DNA of 64,000 bases from positions 186,001-250,000 of the forward strand of contig JAEUHR010000023.1 of assembly GCA_016794425.1 (NCBI GenBank), read 5' to 3'. The translations under genes were made by a program, and so were the position numbers. The notes under the pieces were generated by a model that was not told the origin of the DNA, ran no database searches, and saw nothing but the letters and a program-made list of their open reading frames with translations. The stretch comes from Planctomycetota bacterium (GTDB taxonomy: Bacteria > Planctomycetota > UBA1135 > UBA2386). Below, one piece after another: positions 24,763 through 34,326 of the stretch. Numbering within the stretch: the stretch's first letter is position 1; each line of letters starts with the position of its first letter.

Positions 24763-27426
24763 ATGGACCGTCGCCTGCTCGTCGTGGGACTGCTCGCGCT
24801 GCTGCTGGCCGCAGGCGTGTGCTCGTGGTCGTGCATCGGTGCCGACGCCTCCCCGCCGATCCCGCACACCGACGGGCAGCCGGCCACCGCCGCCGCGGCC
24901 GCGACCACCGACAGCGGGCGCACCGACCGCGCCACGGCCGACGCCGCACGCGCCACTGCCGAACCCGACCGGCGCCCCGTCGATGCGTTGCACGGCTCGG
25001 GCCGACCGCTGCCGCGCGATCCACGCTGGATCGAGGTACGCGTGATCGACCGGGGCACGCGCGCCCCGGTGGCCGGTGCCGAGGTGGGCTGGGTCGACGA
25101 GTCGATCCACTACTGCGACCTCGGTTCGCGGTTCGCCGCGATCGCCTCGGCCTTGTGGCGCTGGCCCGAGCAGCTGGTGCGGCGCGGCGGCTGGTGCACG
25201 TCGAGCGACGCGAACGGCATCGCCCGCATCACGCTGCGCGAGTGGACCAGTGCGCTGGCGCGGCACGGCGACCGCTACGGCGAACTGCAGCTGACCGACG
25301 TGGAACTGCCGCCGCCCGGCGGCCACGTGATCGAACTCGACGCCGACCGCACGCTGCGCGTGCTGGTGCTCGACGATCGCGGCGAACCGGCGGCCGGCGT
25401 GCCGATCGCGATCGGCGCTTACGTGGACGGCCGCTGCGAGAGGTTCCTGCGCGGCGACCTGCTGGCCACGACGAGGGCAGACGGCACCGCGACGGTGCCG
25501 CATGTGCAGTGCCTGTTCGCCGAGGACGGAGCCGAGCGCCTGCTGACCCACGACCCGCCACCGGACCTCTGGCGCGTGCGCACCTACCTGGCCGGCCACG
25601 ACGACCCGGGTGCGCCGATCCCGCTCGCCGATCTGCCCGCCGAACCGATCGTGTTGCGGTTGCCGCCGTGTGGCAGCTTCGACGTCGCCTGCGAGGCGAA
25701 CGGTGCGCCGGTGCCGGCCTTCGCGGGCGTGCGACTCGAACACGTGCATCCGTCGACGCGCGACCCGTCGCGCATGGCCGTGGGCTACCACCCCGCCGAC
25801 GCCACCGGCCGTGTGCGCATCCCGCACGTGCCACTCGGCGCGCGCTACCGGCTCGAAGCCTCGTCGAGCGGCAACCTCGAGGTCGAATGCGACGGCCCCA
25901 CGCGCCGCGGCGAGGTGGTCGCGGTCCGGGTCGCGCCGGCGCCGGATACTCTGGCGCTGGCCGGCCGGCTGGTCGACGAGCAACGGCGACCGATCCGCAG
26001 CGCGCGCCTGCATCTGCGGGTCGACGGGCGCCAGATGATGCTCTCGCGCGGGTTCGCCAGCGATGCCGACGGCCGCTTCCTGGTCGCGATCGGCCCGGCG
26101 ACGGAGGACAACCACGTCGACCTGTTGCGCATCGAGAGCGACTGGCTCCCCGAGTCGAACCCGCGCCGCCTCGAACTGGGGCCGCGTACGCTGCGCCCTG
26201 GCGTCGAGCAGCTGGGCGACCTCGTGCTCGCGCCCGGCGTGCCGATCGTCGCCGGCACCTTCGTCGACGGGCAGGGGCCGTGCACTTCGTACGTCGGCTA
26301 CTGGCTCGAATACGCGGCCGTGGCCGCGGACGGCAGCGTGCAGTGGTACTCCGCCCCCGACGCGATCACGCTGCTGGATCCGAGCGGCCGGTTCGAGGTG
26401 CTCGGCGAGGCGCCGCCCGGCGCGCTGCGGCTCGCGTTCGACGAAGACCAGCTGCTGTCGCAGAGCCCGGTCGAAGTGGTTCGCGGCAGCACCGACCTGG
26501 TCGTACGCGTCGACCTCGGCCATCGGCTCGGCGCAACCGTGCTGGTCGATACGATCGACTTCGATCCGTTCGAGGCCGTGCTGGTGCCGAAGGAGCCGCC
26601 GGCGAACGCCGCCGAACGCGCGCGGCTCGCCGTCGAGCCGTGGACCACCGACGGGCAGCACCATCGGCTGCAGTGGTCGGCGCTGCGGGCCGGGACCTAC
26701 ACGCTGGAACTGCGGCTTTGGTCGCAGCCCGAACCGGTGCTGCGGCTCGCCGACGTGCAGGTGCCCGGCCCCGACGGCGGCGACCCGCGGCTCGGGGCGA
26801 TCGACCTGCGCTCGCTGGTGCGCGTCGTCGAACTCCACTGCACCGACCTGGAAGGCGCACCGCTCGGCGAGGATGCCGTCGTGTTCGCGCCCGGCCAGCA
26901 CCCGGCCGCGACATGGGCCGCGAAGGACCTCCATCAGGGTTCGCCGGGCCGCCTGCTGCTGCCCGTGCAGGGCGCGCGCGAACTGCTGGTCGGCGCCGAG
27001 GGCTTCCGGCCGCGCGTGGTCGCGGTGACCGGAGCGCACGCCGACGTGCGGCTCGAACCGTGGCCGCGGCTCGAGGTCCGGATCGCCAACCTGCCCGCGC
27101 GACCGCCGGGCGTGTCGGTCGAAGTGCAGCTCGATCCGCCGGCCCCCGGCTCCGAAGGCGATGCGATGTACCACTCCCAGGCCTACCGCCGCAGCCGCGC
27201 CGAGATCCTGCAGGTCGGCATGCAGTGCCGTCGGTTCGACGGCAGCCGCGTGGACCTGACGATCGGCGACGGCCCGCACCGCCTGTGGTTGCGGCTGGCC
27301 GACGACGTGCGGACCGTCGAACTGATCGAGCCGCTCGTCGTGCTTCCGACCACCGGCCACGTCGAGCTCACGGTGCCGCCGGCGCAATGGCAGGCGGCGC
27401 TGGCGCAGTTCTCGGCGCCGCGCTGA
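24763..27426 (+). CDS. secreted carboxypeptidase-regulatory-like repeat protein
   Basis: An 887-residue protein with a signal peptide, possibly a lipoprotein signal (MDRRLLVVGLLALLLAAGVCSWSC: an LAAGVC type lipobox near residue 19). The body is a series of beta-sandwich modules of the CarboxypepD_reg/Cna-B-like type, recognised by repeated phrasing such as 'D-x-G-x-P-x-x-G-V/A-x-V' (DDRGEPAAGVPIAI; DEQRRPIRSARLHL; ADGRFLVAIG). Such proteins are exported and common in planctomycetes; their binding partners are unknown. It follows the LysR gene after 50 nt. Two similar proteins are encoded elsewhere in the window (32387 and 62633). Confidence 0.8.
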   Translation: MDRRLLVVGLLALLLAAGVCSWSCIGADASPPIPHTDGQPATAAAAATTDSGRTDRATADAARATAEPDRRPVDALHGSGRPLPRDPRWIEVRVIDRGTRAPVAGAEVGWVDESIHYCDLGSRFAAIASALWRWPEQLVRRGGWCTSSDANGIARITLREWTSALARHGDRYGELQLTDVELPPPGGHVIELDADRTLRVLVLDDRGEPAAGVPIAIGAYVDGRCERFLRGDLLATTRADGTATVPHVQCLFAEDGAERLLTHDPPPDLWRVRTYLAGHDDPGAPIPLADLPAEPIVLRLPPCGSFDVACEANGAPVPAFAGVRLEHVHPSTRDPSRMAVGYHPADATGRVRIPHVPLGARYRLEASSSGNLEVECDGPTRRGEVVAVRVAPAPDTLALAGRLVDEQRRPIRSARLHLRVDGRQMMLSRGFASDADGRFLVAIGPATEDNHVDLLRIESDWLPESNPRRLELGPRTLRPGVEQLGDLVLAPGVPIVAGTFVDGQGPCTSYVGYWLEYAAVAADGSVQWYSAPDAITLLDPSGRFEVLGEAPPGALRLAFDEDQLLSQSPVEVVRGSTDLVVRVDLGHRLGATVLVDTIDFDPFEAVLVPKEPPANAAERARLAVEPWTTDGQHHRLQWSALRAGTYTLELRLWSQPEPVLRLADVQVPGPDGGDPRLGAIDLRSLVRVVELHCTDLEGAPLGEDAVVFAPGQHPAATWAAKDLHQGSPGRLLLPVQGARELLVGAEGFRPRVVAVTGAHADVRLEPWPRLEVRIANLPARPPGVSVEVQLDPPAPGSEGDAMYHSQAYRRSRAEILQVGMQCRRFDGSRVDLTIGDGPHRLWLRLADDVRTVELIEPLVVLPTTGHVELTVPPAQWQAALAQFSAPR

Positions 27427-27488
27427 ACGGCGACCGGCGCGCGCTGCTTGCGCCGCAGCGCGCAGCGGCCCACGATGTCACCCCCGCC

Positions 27489-27719
27489 GTGACCGACCGC
27501 CCGATCCAATCCGTCTCGATCGAAGCCGGCTGCATCAGCTGCAAGCTGTGCCAGGACATCGCGCCGCAGGTGTTCCTGGTCGCCGACGACGCGGACTGCG
27601 TCGTACGGCCCGAAGCCCGGCACCACTTCGTGCGGCTGCGCGAGGACATCGAACAGGCGGCGCGCGACTGCCCGGTCGAGGTGATCAAGGTCGAACACGC
27701 CCGCGCCAAGGCGACCTGA
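27489..27719 (+). CDS. small [4Fe-4S] ferredoxin
   Basis: A 76-residue ferredoxin starting at GTG. Cysteines C15, C18 and C21 (GCISCKLCQDIAPQVF) and C61 (AARDCPVEVIKV) give the C-x2-C-x2-C...C-P arrangement of single-cluster [4Fe-4S] ferredoxins. One more cysteine (C37) is not part of the pattern. The gene lies 62 nt after the end of the preceding secreted protein and 126 nt before the next; no partner oxidoreductase is adjacent, so the electron donor and acceptor are unknown. Confidence 0.85.
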   Translation: MTDRPIQSVSIEAGCISCKLCQDIAPQVFLVADDADCVVRPEARHHFVRLREDIEQAARDCPVEVIKVEHARAKAT

Positions 27720-27845
27720 GGCGCTGCCGATCCGGCAGCAGCGAGGCGTCCGGGCCGGCCGTTCGCGCCACGCGCGAAATCCTGGCCAGCACGGTTTTTT
27801 TGCCGCGAGCGACAGCGTTTTCGCGCGCGGACCGCTGCTGCCAGC

Positions 27846-28781
27846 ATGAACCACCGAATCGTCCTGGCCTCCCTCCTCCTGCCCCTCTGCGCCGCGGCCC
27901 CGGCGCTGGCCCAGATCCAGATCCCGATCAACCCGAAAGCCACGTTCCTGCGCACCAACATCGACGCGCAGGCCGTGCCCGCGGCCGCGGTGCCACTGGC
28001 CGCCCTGAGCGTCGCCCCGGGTCAGTGGCTGTCGATCTCGACCACCGGCGGCTTCTCGAACAACGGCAGCGCCGACAACCAGCGCAACCTCGCCTGCGTG
28101 TTCAGCAGCAGCAACGTGCTGTCGCCCGACGGCGTGCAGAACCGCGTGCCCGGGGCGATCGCGGCCGGCACCGCCTACACCAGCGCGCTGACGCTGAACG
28201 GCAACCTGCCGACCGACATCCCGCAGGACTTCGCCGTCACCAACACGAAGTCCAACGGCACGCTGGTCAAGGTGCCGCCGGGCGCGACGCACATCTTCTA
28301 CGCGATCGCCGACAACAGCTACTCGGGCAACACCGACCCCAACAACGACTACTTCGTCGTGTTCGCGGCCGGCATCCCGGGTTCGATGCAGGGCACGGCC
28401 GAGGACTGCGAACTGCTGACCGGCGTGTCGGCACTGCCGACGCTGACGCCGGACGTGAAGACCGCGGTGCCGTTCACGACGATCTACGCCGAGATCCGGC
28501 AGCGCTACGACCTGACGACGAACCAGGTCTACCTGCTGGCGTGGGACGCGTTCCCGACCGCCGGCGCGCCGCCGCTCGAGCTGCTGCCCGGCATCCACAT
28601 GGGTCCGAACTTCGCCGTCGCGCAGTTCGGCCTGATCACGACGACGCCGGCCCAGTGGAGCGTGTTCACCGCGCCGGGCTTCGCCGGCGACACCATCGTG
28701 CTGCAGGCGGCGTTCCTGACCGCGCAGGCCCGCAACGGCTGGGTCGAGACCTCCAACGCGCACCAGATCCAGCTGCAGTGA
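27846..28781 (+). CDS. secreted protein with possible PA-IL/LecA-like beta-sandwich
   Basis: A 311-residue exported protein (signal IVLASLLLPLCAAAPALAQ). The mature N-terminal half has two features shared with PA-IL (LecA)-like galactose-binding sandwiches: a strand pattern ALSVAPGQWLSISTTGGF, and a later VKVPPGATHIFYAIADNSYSGNTD with an acidic turn suited to calcium. The C-terminal half is a further beta-rich domain with no family recognised. Ligand binding is inference. It is convergent with metH; a palindrome joins the two stop codons. Confidence 0.7.
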   Translation: MNHRIVLASLLLPLCAAAPALAQIQIPINPKATFLRTNIDAQAVPAAAVPLAALSVAPGQWLSISTTGGFSNNGSADNQRNLACVFSSSNVLSPDGVQNRVPGAIAAGTAYTSALTLNGNLPTDIPQDFAVTNTKSNGTLVKVPPGATHIFYAIADNSYSGNTDPNNDYFVVFAAGIPGSMQGTAEDCELLTGVSALPTLTPDVKTAVPFTTIYAEIRQRYDLTTNQVYLLAWDAFPTAGAPPLELLPGIHMGPNFAVAQFGLITTTPAQWSVFTAPGFAGDTIVLQAAFLTAQARNGWVETSNAHQIQLQ

Positions 28782-28807
28782 GCCGCGCCCCGGGCGGGGC
28801 TCGCTCA
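28779..28807. terminator. palindrome spanning two convergent stop codons
   Basis: TGAGC at 28779-28783 (containing the + strand stop) pairs with GCTCA at 28803-28807 (containing the complement of the metH stop), and inside it GCCCC pairs with GGGGC around a GGGC loop. The interrupted 10-bp stem has no T-tract. As the sole sequence between two convergent genes it may stop transcription both ways. Confidence 0.4.
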
Positions 28808-31800
28808 GCTGCCCGGGTTCGTCACCGTGACGTTGAAGTACTTCGCGGCCGGGTGGTGGCAGACCACCGCCGACGTGCTCTGCTCGGGCACCAGCTGGAA
28901 CTCCTCGCTGAGCACGACGCCGATGCGCGCGGCCTCGAGCAGAGGCAGCAGCTTGGCCTGGTCCTCGAGGTTCGGGCAGGCCGGGTAGCCGAACGAGTAG
29001 CGGCTGCCCTGGTACTTCTGCTTGAACAGGTCGTCGATCGCCAGCGCGTCGTGGTGCGCGATGCCGAGCTGCTGCCGCATGCGCTTGTGCCAGTACTCGG
29101 CCAGCGCTTCGGCGCCCTCGACCGAGAGGCCGTGGAAGTGCAGGTAGTCGTCGTAGCGGTTCTCGCGGAACAGCCGCTCGCTCTCCAGCGTCGCGCAGGC
29201 ACCCATCGTCACCAGAGAGAAGCCGACGACGTCGGTGCGGCCGCTGTCCTTGCGCGCGAAGAAGTCGGCCAGGCACAGCCGGCGCCCGCCGGGCTGGCGC
29301 GGGAAGTCGAACCGGCACAGCTCGCGCCGCCGGTCGACCGGATCCAGCACGACCAGCGAGTTGCGGTCGCTGTGGCACGGCCACCAGCCGTAGACGACCC
29401 GCGGCTCGAGCAGCCGTTCGTCGCGCGCGCGCTTGATCCACTCGCGGAAGCGCGGTTCGACGACGTCGGTCAGGAACTTGCCGTAGTCGGCCTCGCTGCG
29501 CTTGCCCTGCCGGTACTGCCACTGCAGCCGGAACAGCGCCTTCTTGTTCACGTACTGCAGCACCGTGCCGAGGTCGAGTTCTTCGGGCCCGACCACGGCC
29601 GCGCCCCAGAACGGCGGCTCCGGGATGCGTTCGGCCGGCGCCACGCCGCTGTCGGCGTACTCGGTGAACGCGTGCTGCAGCAGCTCTTCCTTCTCGGCGC
29701 GCGTCATGCGCCGATGGCTCGTGATGCGCTTCTGCGGCGTCGGCGACTGCGTGACCGTCTTCGCCTTCGCGCGCCCGGTCAGCTCGTCCATGATGTGCAG
29801 CCCCGAGAACGCGTCGGCACCGTAGTAGACCGGCCCCGACGTGTAGGCGGCGCGCAGGTCTTCCTCGACGTAGTGCCGGTTCAGCGCCGCGCCGCCGCAG
29901 ATCACCGGCGTCGCGATGCCGCGCTGGCTCATCAGCTCAAGGTTCTCCTTCATCACGACGGTCGACTTCACGAGCAGGCCGCTCATGCCGATCGCGTCGG
30001 CGCGCTGTTCGCGGGCCGCCTCGAGGATCTGCTCGACCGGCACCTTGATGCCGAGGTTGACGACACGGTAGCCGTTGTTGCTGACGACGATGTCGACCAG
30101 GTTCTTGCCGATGTCGTGCACGTCGCCGCGCACGGTCGCGAGCACCATCGTGCCCTTGGTCTCGCCTTCGACCTTCTCCATGAACGGCTGCAGGTACGCG
30201 ACCGCCGCCTTCATCGCCTCGGCGCTCTGCAGCACGAACGGCAGCTGCATCTCGCCGCTGCCGAACAGCTCGCCGACGACCTTCATGCCGTCGAGCAGGA
30301 TCTCGTTGACGATCTCGAGCGGCCTGTACTTCTGCATCGCCTCGTCGAGGTGCCGGCCGATGCCGACCTTGTTGCCGTCGATGATGCGCTTCTTCAGCCG
30401 ATCCTCGACCGGCAGCGTGTTCTCGTCGGCGCCGCCGCCCGTCACGACCCGCTTCTTGCCCGCGAACCGCTGCAGGAACACGAACAGCGGGTCGTAGCCG
30501 TCGCGGCGGCGGTCGTAGATCAGGTCGAGCGTGACCTGGCGATCGGCCTCGTCGAGCTGGTGCGTCGGGATGATCTTGCTGGCGTGCACGATCGCGGCCG
30601 ACAGGCCGTGCTTGCGCGCCTCGGCCAGGTAGACCGAGTTCAGGATCTGCCGCGGGTACGGATCGAGGCCGAAGCTGATGTTCGACAGGCCGAGGATCGT
30701 GCGCACGCCCGGCAGGTGGCGCGTGATCAGGTCGATGCCCTGCAGCGTCTGCACGCCGGCGTCGCGCGAGGCCTCGTCACCGGAGCCGATCGTGAACGTC
30801 AGCGGGTCGAAGATCAGGTCGCCCGGCCGCATGCCGTGCCGGTGCACGACGATGTCGTGGATGCGGCGCGCGACCTCGAGCTTGCGCTCGGCGGTCTTCG
30901 CCATGCCCTCCTCGTCGATCGTCAGCGCGACGAACATCGCACCGTGCCGCCGCGCCAGCCGGCACAGCGCGTCGGCTTTCTCCTCGCCGTCCTCGAGGTT
31001 GATCGAGTTGATGATCGGCCGGCCCGGGATCGCCTGCAGCGCCTTCTCGACCACGTCGATCTGCGTGCTGTCGATCATCACCGGCGCCGTGACCTGCTGC
31101 ACCAGCGGCTGCAGCAGCTTCAGCATGTCGGCGGCCTCGTCGCGCCCGACATAGGCGGTGCAGACGTCGAGCACGTGCGATCCCTCGTGCACCTGCTCCT
31201 TCGCCATCTGCAACATGCCCTCGACGTCGCCGGCGAGCATCAGCTCCTTGAACTTCTTGCTGCCGTTCGCATTCGTGCGTTCGCCGACGATCAGCGGCCC
31301 GGAGTCCTGGTCGAGCGGCACCGAGTGGAACAGTGACGCGAGCTGCGGCTGGTAGTCGACCGGCCGCGGCGCCGGGCGCAGGTCCTGCATCGCCGCCGCC
31401 ATCGCCTGCACGTGGTCCGGCGTCGTGCCGCAGCAGCCGCCGACGACGCCGACGCCGAACTCCTGCACGAACCGCGCCTGGAAGCGCGCCAGCTCGGCCG
31501 GCGTCAGGTCGTAGACCGCCCGGCCGCCGACGTTGCGCGGCAGCCCGGCGTTCGGCATCACCATGATCGTGCGCGTCGTCGTCTGACCGAGGTGGCGCAC
31601 CGACTCCTGCATCAGGTCGGGCCCGGTCGCGCAGTTGAGGCCGATCACGTCGACCGGCAGCGCTTCGAGCGTCGTCACGGCGGCGGCGACGTCGCTGCCG
31701 ACCAGCATCGTGCCGGTGGTCTCGACCGTGACCGTGCAGAAGATCGGCACCTCGCGGCCCTGCTCGGCCATCGCGTCGCGCGCCGCGTGGATCGCGATCT

Positions 31801-32332
31801 TGACCTGCAACAGGTCCTGGCAGGTCTCGATGTTCAGGCAGTCGACGCCGCCGGCGAGCAGGCCACTGCAGTAGACCTTGTAGGCCTCGTACATCTGCTG
31901 CGTCGTCACGTGGCCCAGCGTGACCAGCTTGGTGCCCGGCCCCACCGAGCCGGCGACGAAGCGCGGCCGCTCCTTCGTGCTCGCGCGAGCGGCCGCGCGG
32001 CGCGCGACCTCGGCCGCCAGTTGGTTCAGGGCGAACGCGCGTGGGCCGAGGTCGAACTCGTCCAGCACGTACGGCAGGCCGCCGAACGAGTTGGTCTCGA
32101 CCACGTCGGCGCCGGCCGCGAAGTAGCGGTCGTGGATCGCCTCGATCACGTCGGGCCGCGTCTCGACCAGCAGCTCGTTGCAGCCTTCCTTGCCGGCGAA
32201 GTCGTCGAGGGTCAGGTTGGCGGACTGGATCTGCGTGCCCATGCCGCCGTCGAAGACGAGCACCCGCTCGCGGAGGACGCGCAGGATCGGGAACTGCTCC
32301 AGGCGGGCACGGGGGTCGAAACGAGGGGTCAT
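28805..32332 (-). CDS. metH: cobalamin-dependent methionine synthase
   Basis: Transfers a methyl group from 5-methyltetrahydrofolate to homocysteine via methylcobalamin, cytoplasmic. 1175 residues from MTPRFD, the full four-module length. The homocysteine domain holds the zinc cysteines at about 232 (LNCATGP) and 298/299 (GGCCGTTPDH). The pterin-binding domain follows with GERTNANGSKKF. The cobalamin domain carries the D-x-H-x-x-G motif in VHDIGKNLVD near residue 738, with the axial histidine. The C-terminal activation domain (about 900-1175) ends in SYPACPNLEDQ-type sequence (FGYPACPNLEDQAKLL). No cobalamin riboswitch is recognisable in the 54-nt gap upstream. Confidence 0.97.
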   Translation of the reverse strand: MTPRFDPRARLEQFPILRVLRERVLVFDGGMGTQIQSANLTLDDFAGKEGCNELLVETRPDVIEAIHDRYFAAGADVVETNSFGGLPYVLDEFDLGPRAFALNQLAAEVARRAAARASTKERPRFVAGSVGPGTKLVTLGHVTTQQMYEAYKVYCSGLLAGGVDCLNIETCQDLLQVKIAIHAARDAMAEQGREVPIFCTVTVETTGTMLVGSDVAAAVTTLEALPVDVIGLNCATGPDLMQESVRHLGQTTTRTIMVMPNAGLPRNVGGRAVYDLTPAELARFQARFVQEFGVGVVGGCCGTTPDHVQAMAAAMQDLRPAPRPVDYQPQLASLFHSVPLDQDSGPLIVGERTNANGSKKFKELMLAGDVEGMLQMAKEQVHEGSHVLDVCTAYVGRDEAADMLKLLQPLVQQVTAPVMIDSTQIDVVEKALQAIPGRPIINSINLEDGEEKADALCRLARRHGAMFVALTIDEEGMAKTAERKLEVARRIHDIVVHRHGMRPGDLIFDPLTFTIGSGDEASRDAGVQTLQGIDLITRHLPGVRTILGLSNISFGLDPYPRQILNSVYLAEARKHGLSAAIVHASKIIPTHQLDEADRQVTLDLIYDRRRDGYDPLFVFLQRFAGKKRVVTGGGADENTLPVEDRLKKRIIDGNKVGIGRHLDEAMQKYRPLEIVNEILLDGMKVVGELFGSGEMQLPFVLQSAEAMKAAVAYLQPFMEKVEGETKGTMVLATVRGDVHDIGKNLVDIVVSNNGYRVVNLGIKVPVEQILEAAREQRADAIGMSGLLVKSTVVMKENLELMSQRGIATPVICGGAALNRHYVEEDLRAAYTSGPVYYGADAFSGLHIMDELTGRAKAKTVTQSPTPQKRITSHRRMTRAEKEELLQHAFTEYADSGVAPAERIPEPPFWGAAVVGPEELDLGTVLQYVNKKALFRLQWQYRQGKRSEADYGKFLTDVVEPRFREWIKRARDERLLEPRVVYGWWPCHSDRNSLVVLDPVDRRRELCRFDFPRQPGGRRLCLADFFARKDSGRTDVVGFSLVTMGACATLESERLFRENRYDDYLHFHGLSVEGAEALAEYWHKRMRQQLGIAHHDALAIDDLFKQKYQGSRYSFGYPACPNLEDQAKLLPLLEAARIGVVLSEEFQLVPEQSTSAVVCHHPAAKYFNVTVTNPGS

Positions 32333-32386
32333 CAGGCCAGGGCGGCCGCGCAGCATAGCGGCGTGCCGTGGCCGGACGCCGCCTTT

Positions 32387-34303
32387 TCAGCGGCGCGGCG
32401 GCAACTCGACCCGCACGGTCCGCGGCGCGGCACCGACCTCGACGTCGACCCGCGCCGACCGGTGGCCCGGCGCACTGATCCACAACCGCGTCGGACCGTG
32501 CGGCAGTCCGTGCAGGCGCAACGGCCCGTCCGATTCCTCGGCGTGGTCGCCGACCACGACGACGGCACCGAGCCGTGCACCGTCCGCGCCGACCACGTCG
32601 AGGTCGACGGCACCGTCGGGCGGCACGATCGTCCACGGCCCGGAGCCCTTCAGTTCGGTGCGGAACGGCACCGCGTCGTCGTCGCGCCGCACCACGACCC
32701 AGTCGCCCTGCTGCAGGTCGGGTCCGAGCCAGCCGCCTTCGGCGTCGAGCGGCCACCGCGACGGGTCGGCCGGCTCCTGCCAGCCGGGCCGCAACAGCGC
32801 GGCGGTCGCGCCGGCCAGCGGCGCACCGCTGCCGTCGCGCACGGTCAGCTGCGGCGGCTGGCCGACGGCGAGGTCGCCGAGCGCCCGCGTGCCGCCGTCG
32901 GCCGGCAGCAGCACCCACAGGTACCGTGGCCGCAGCGCGCCGTCGTTCGGCCGCACCCCCAGCAGCTGCCAGCCGCGCCGGTAGCCGGCGGTGAGATCGA
33001 ACGTGCCATCGGCGGCGTCGGCGCGCAGGCCGCGTTCGTCGCCCCAGTCGACGACGGCCGGCACCGGCCGGCCGGCAGCGTCGACGACGCGGCCCGTCAC
33101 GCGCGGGTCGGGCTGCCAGCGCACGGTCAGCGGATCGGGCACCGCCGCGGCGTCGGCGAACCGGAACGCGTACTCGCGGTCCGGCGCGTACTCCATGTGG
33201 TCGTCGCGCACCACCAGCACGAATGGCACGCCGATCGGCACGTCGACCGCGTCGGTCTCCTTCGCCACGTCGCCCTTGTCGGCGAGCTGCGGGTACCAGG
33301 CGAAGAACTCGACGCCGTCCGGCGGTGCCTGTTCGACCACGACGCGCACGCGGCGCACCGCGGGCGGCACCGGCCGCGCGTTCGCGGTCACTTCGACCGT
33401 GCCTTCGTACGCGTCGCGGCGGTACGGCTCCGGCAGGCGCAGCGTGACCGGATACGGATCGTCGCCGTCGACATCGAACGTCAGGTCGCGGCCGTCGGGC
33501 AGCACGACGCGGTGCGGTGCGTCGCCCGGTTCGCAGCCGAGCACCGTGAACGTGCCGTCGGCGGCGGTGCGGGCCCACGGGCCGCGATGTTTGCTGCCGG
33601 CGCAGACGAACGCACCGGCCACCGGCGTGCCGTCGTGCGCGACGACGCGACCGCGCACGTCCGGCGCGAAGCCGCACTGCACCACCATCGGCGGTTCGCC
33701 CGGGCGCCAGCGCACCGACTCGTAGAAGAAGTGCAGCCCCGGGTGCTGCACGTAGAGGTCGGCGATGCCCTGCTGTGGGTCGATGCCGCGCAGCACGGCG
33801 AAGCCGTTCGGACCGGCGGTCGCGTTGGCGACGTCGGGCGAATGGCCGCAACCGCCGCACAGCCCGATGCGGGCGCCGCCGGCCGGGCGGCCGGCCCAGT
33901 CGCGGATCTCGAGCGGCACGTCGAACGGCCGGCCGATGCGCCAGACCGCCGCGACCGACGAGTTGCGCACCGCGACGCCGGCGGTCGGATGCCGCATCAC
34001 CTGCCAGTGCCACTTCCGCACCGGCGTCGGCACGTCGATGCGCACGAACCCGTCGGCGTCGCTGGTGCCGCGATGCTCGAACCAGAACTCGCCGCACATC
34101 GGCGTGCCGTGCTCCGGCACCAGGAAGACCTCGGCGCCGGCGATCGGGGCACCGCTGAGGTCGTCGACGAGCCGCGTCAGGTACGGCCCGCGCTCGCCGG
34201 CGGCTGCACCGGGGAACAGTTCGTCGGTGATCGTGACCTGCGCGGACGCAGCGGCGGCGGTCAGGACGGCGGCGAGAGTGCAGCGCGGGAGGGACAGTTC
34301 CAT
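32387..34303 (-). CDS. secreted carboxypeptidase-regulatory-like repeat protein
   Basis: A 638-residue exported protein; the signal peptide is MELSLPRCTLAAVLTAAAASAQ. The mature chain is a series of beta-sandwich modules recognised by repeated phrasing such as DDLSGAPIAGAEVFLV, VAHDGTPVAGAFV, VDAAGRPVPAVVDW and VRDGSGAPLAGATAAL. These are CarboxypepD_reg-like. It belongs to the same type as the protein at 24763 but is not obviously a recent copy. The gene is 23 nt downstream of the ThrE-type exporter gene on the same strand, with metH following after 54 nt, so it could be in their operon; no functional link is evident. Confidence 0.8.
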   Translation of the reverse strand: MELSLPRCTLAAVLTAAAASAQVTITDELFPGAAAGERGPYLTRLVDDLSGAPIAGAEVFLVPEHGTPMCGEFWFEHRGTSDADGFVRIDVPTPVRKWHWQVMRHPTAGVAVRNSSVAAVWRIGRPFDVPLEIRDWAGRPAGGARIGLCGGCGHSPDVANATAGPNGFAVLRGIDPQQGIADLYVQHPGLHFFYESVRWRPGEPPMVVQCGFAPDVRGRVVAHDGTPVAGAFVCAGSKHRGPWARTAADGTFTVLGCEPGDAPHRVVLPDGRDLTFDVDGDDPYPVTLRLPEPYRRDAYEGTVEVTANARPVPPAVRRVRVVVEQAPPDGVEFFAWYPQLADKGDVAKETDAVDVPIGVPFVLVVRDDHMEYAPDREYAFRFADAAAVPDPLTVRWQPDPRVTGRVVDAAGRPVPAVVDWGDERGLRADAADGTFDLTAGYRRGWQLLGVRPNDGALRPRYLWVLLPADGGTRALGDLAVGQPPQLTVRDGSGAPLAGATAALLRPGWQEPADPSRWPLDAEGGWLGPDLQQGDWVVVRRDDDAVPFRTELKGSGPWTIVPPDGAVDLDVVGADGARLGAVVVVGDHAEESDGPLRLHGLPHGPTRLWISAPGHRSARVDVEVGAAPRTVRVELPPRR

Positions 34304-34326
34304 GGCGAAGGCGGCCGCGCCAGCAA

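Noticed and set aside
32333-32386. Cobalamin riboswitch upstream of metH
   Set aside because: The upstream gap is only 54 nt, too short, and no B12-box-like sequence is visible.
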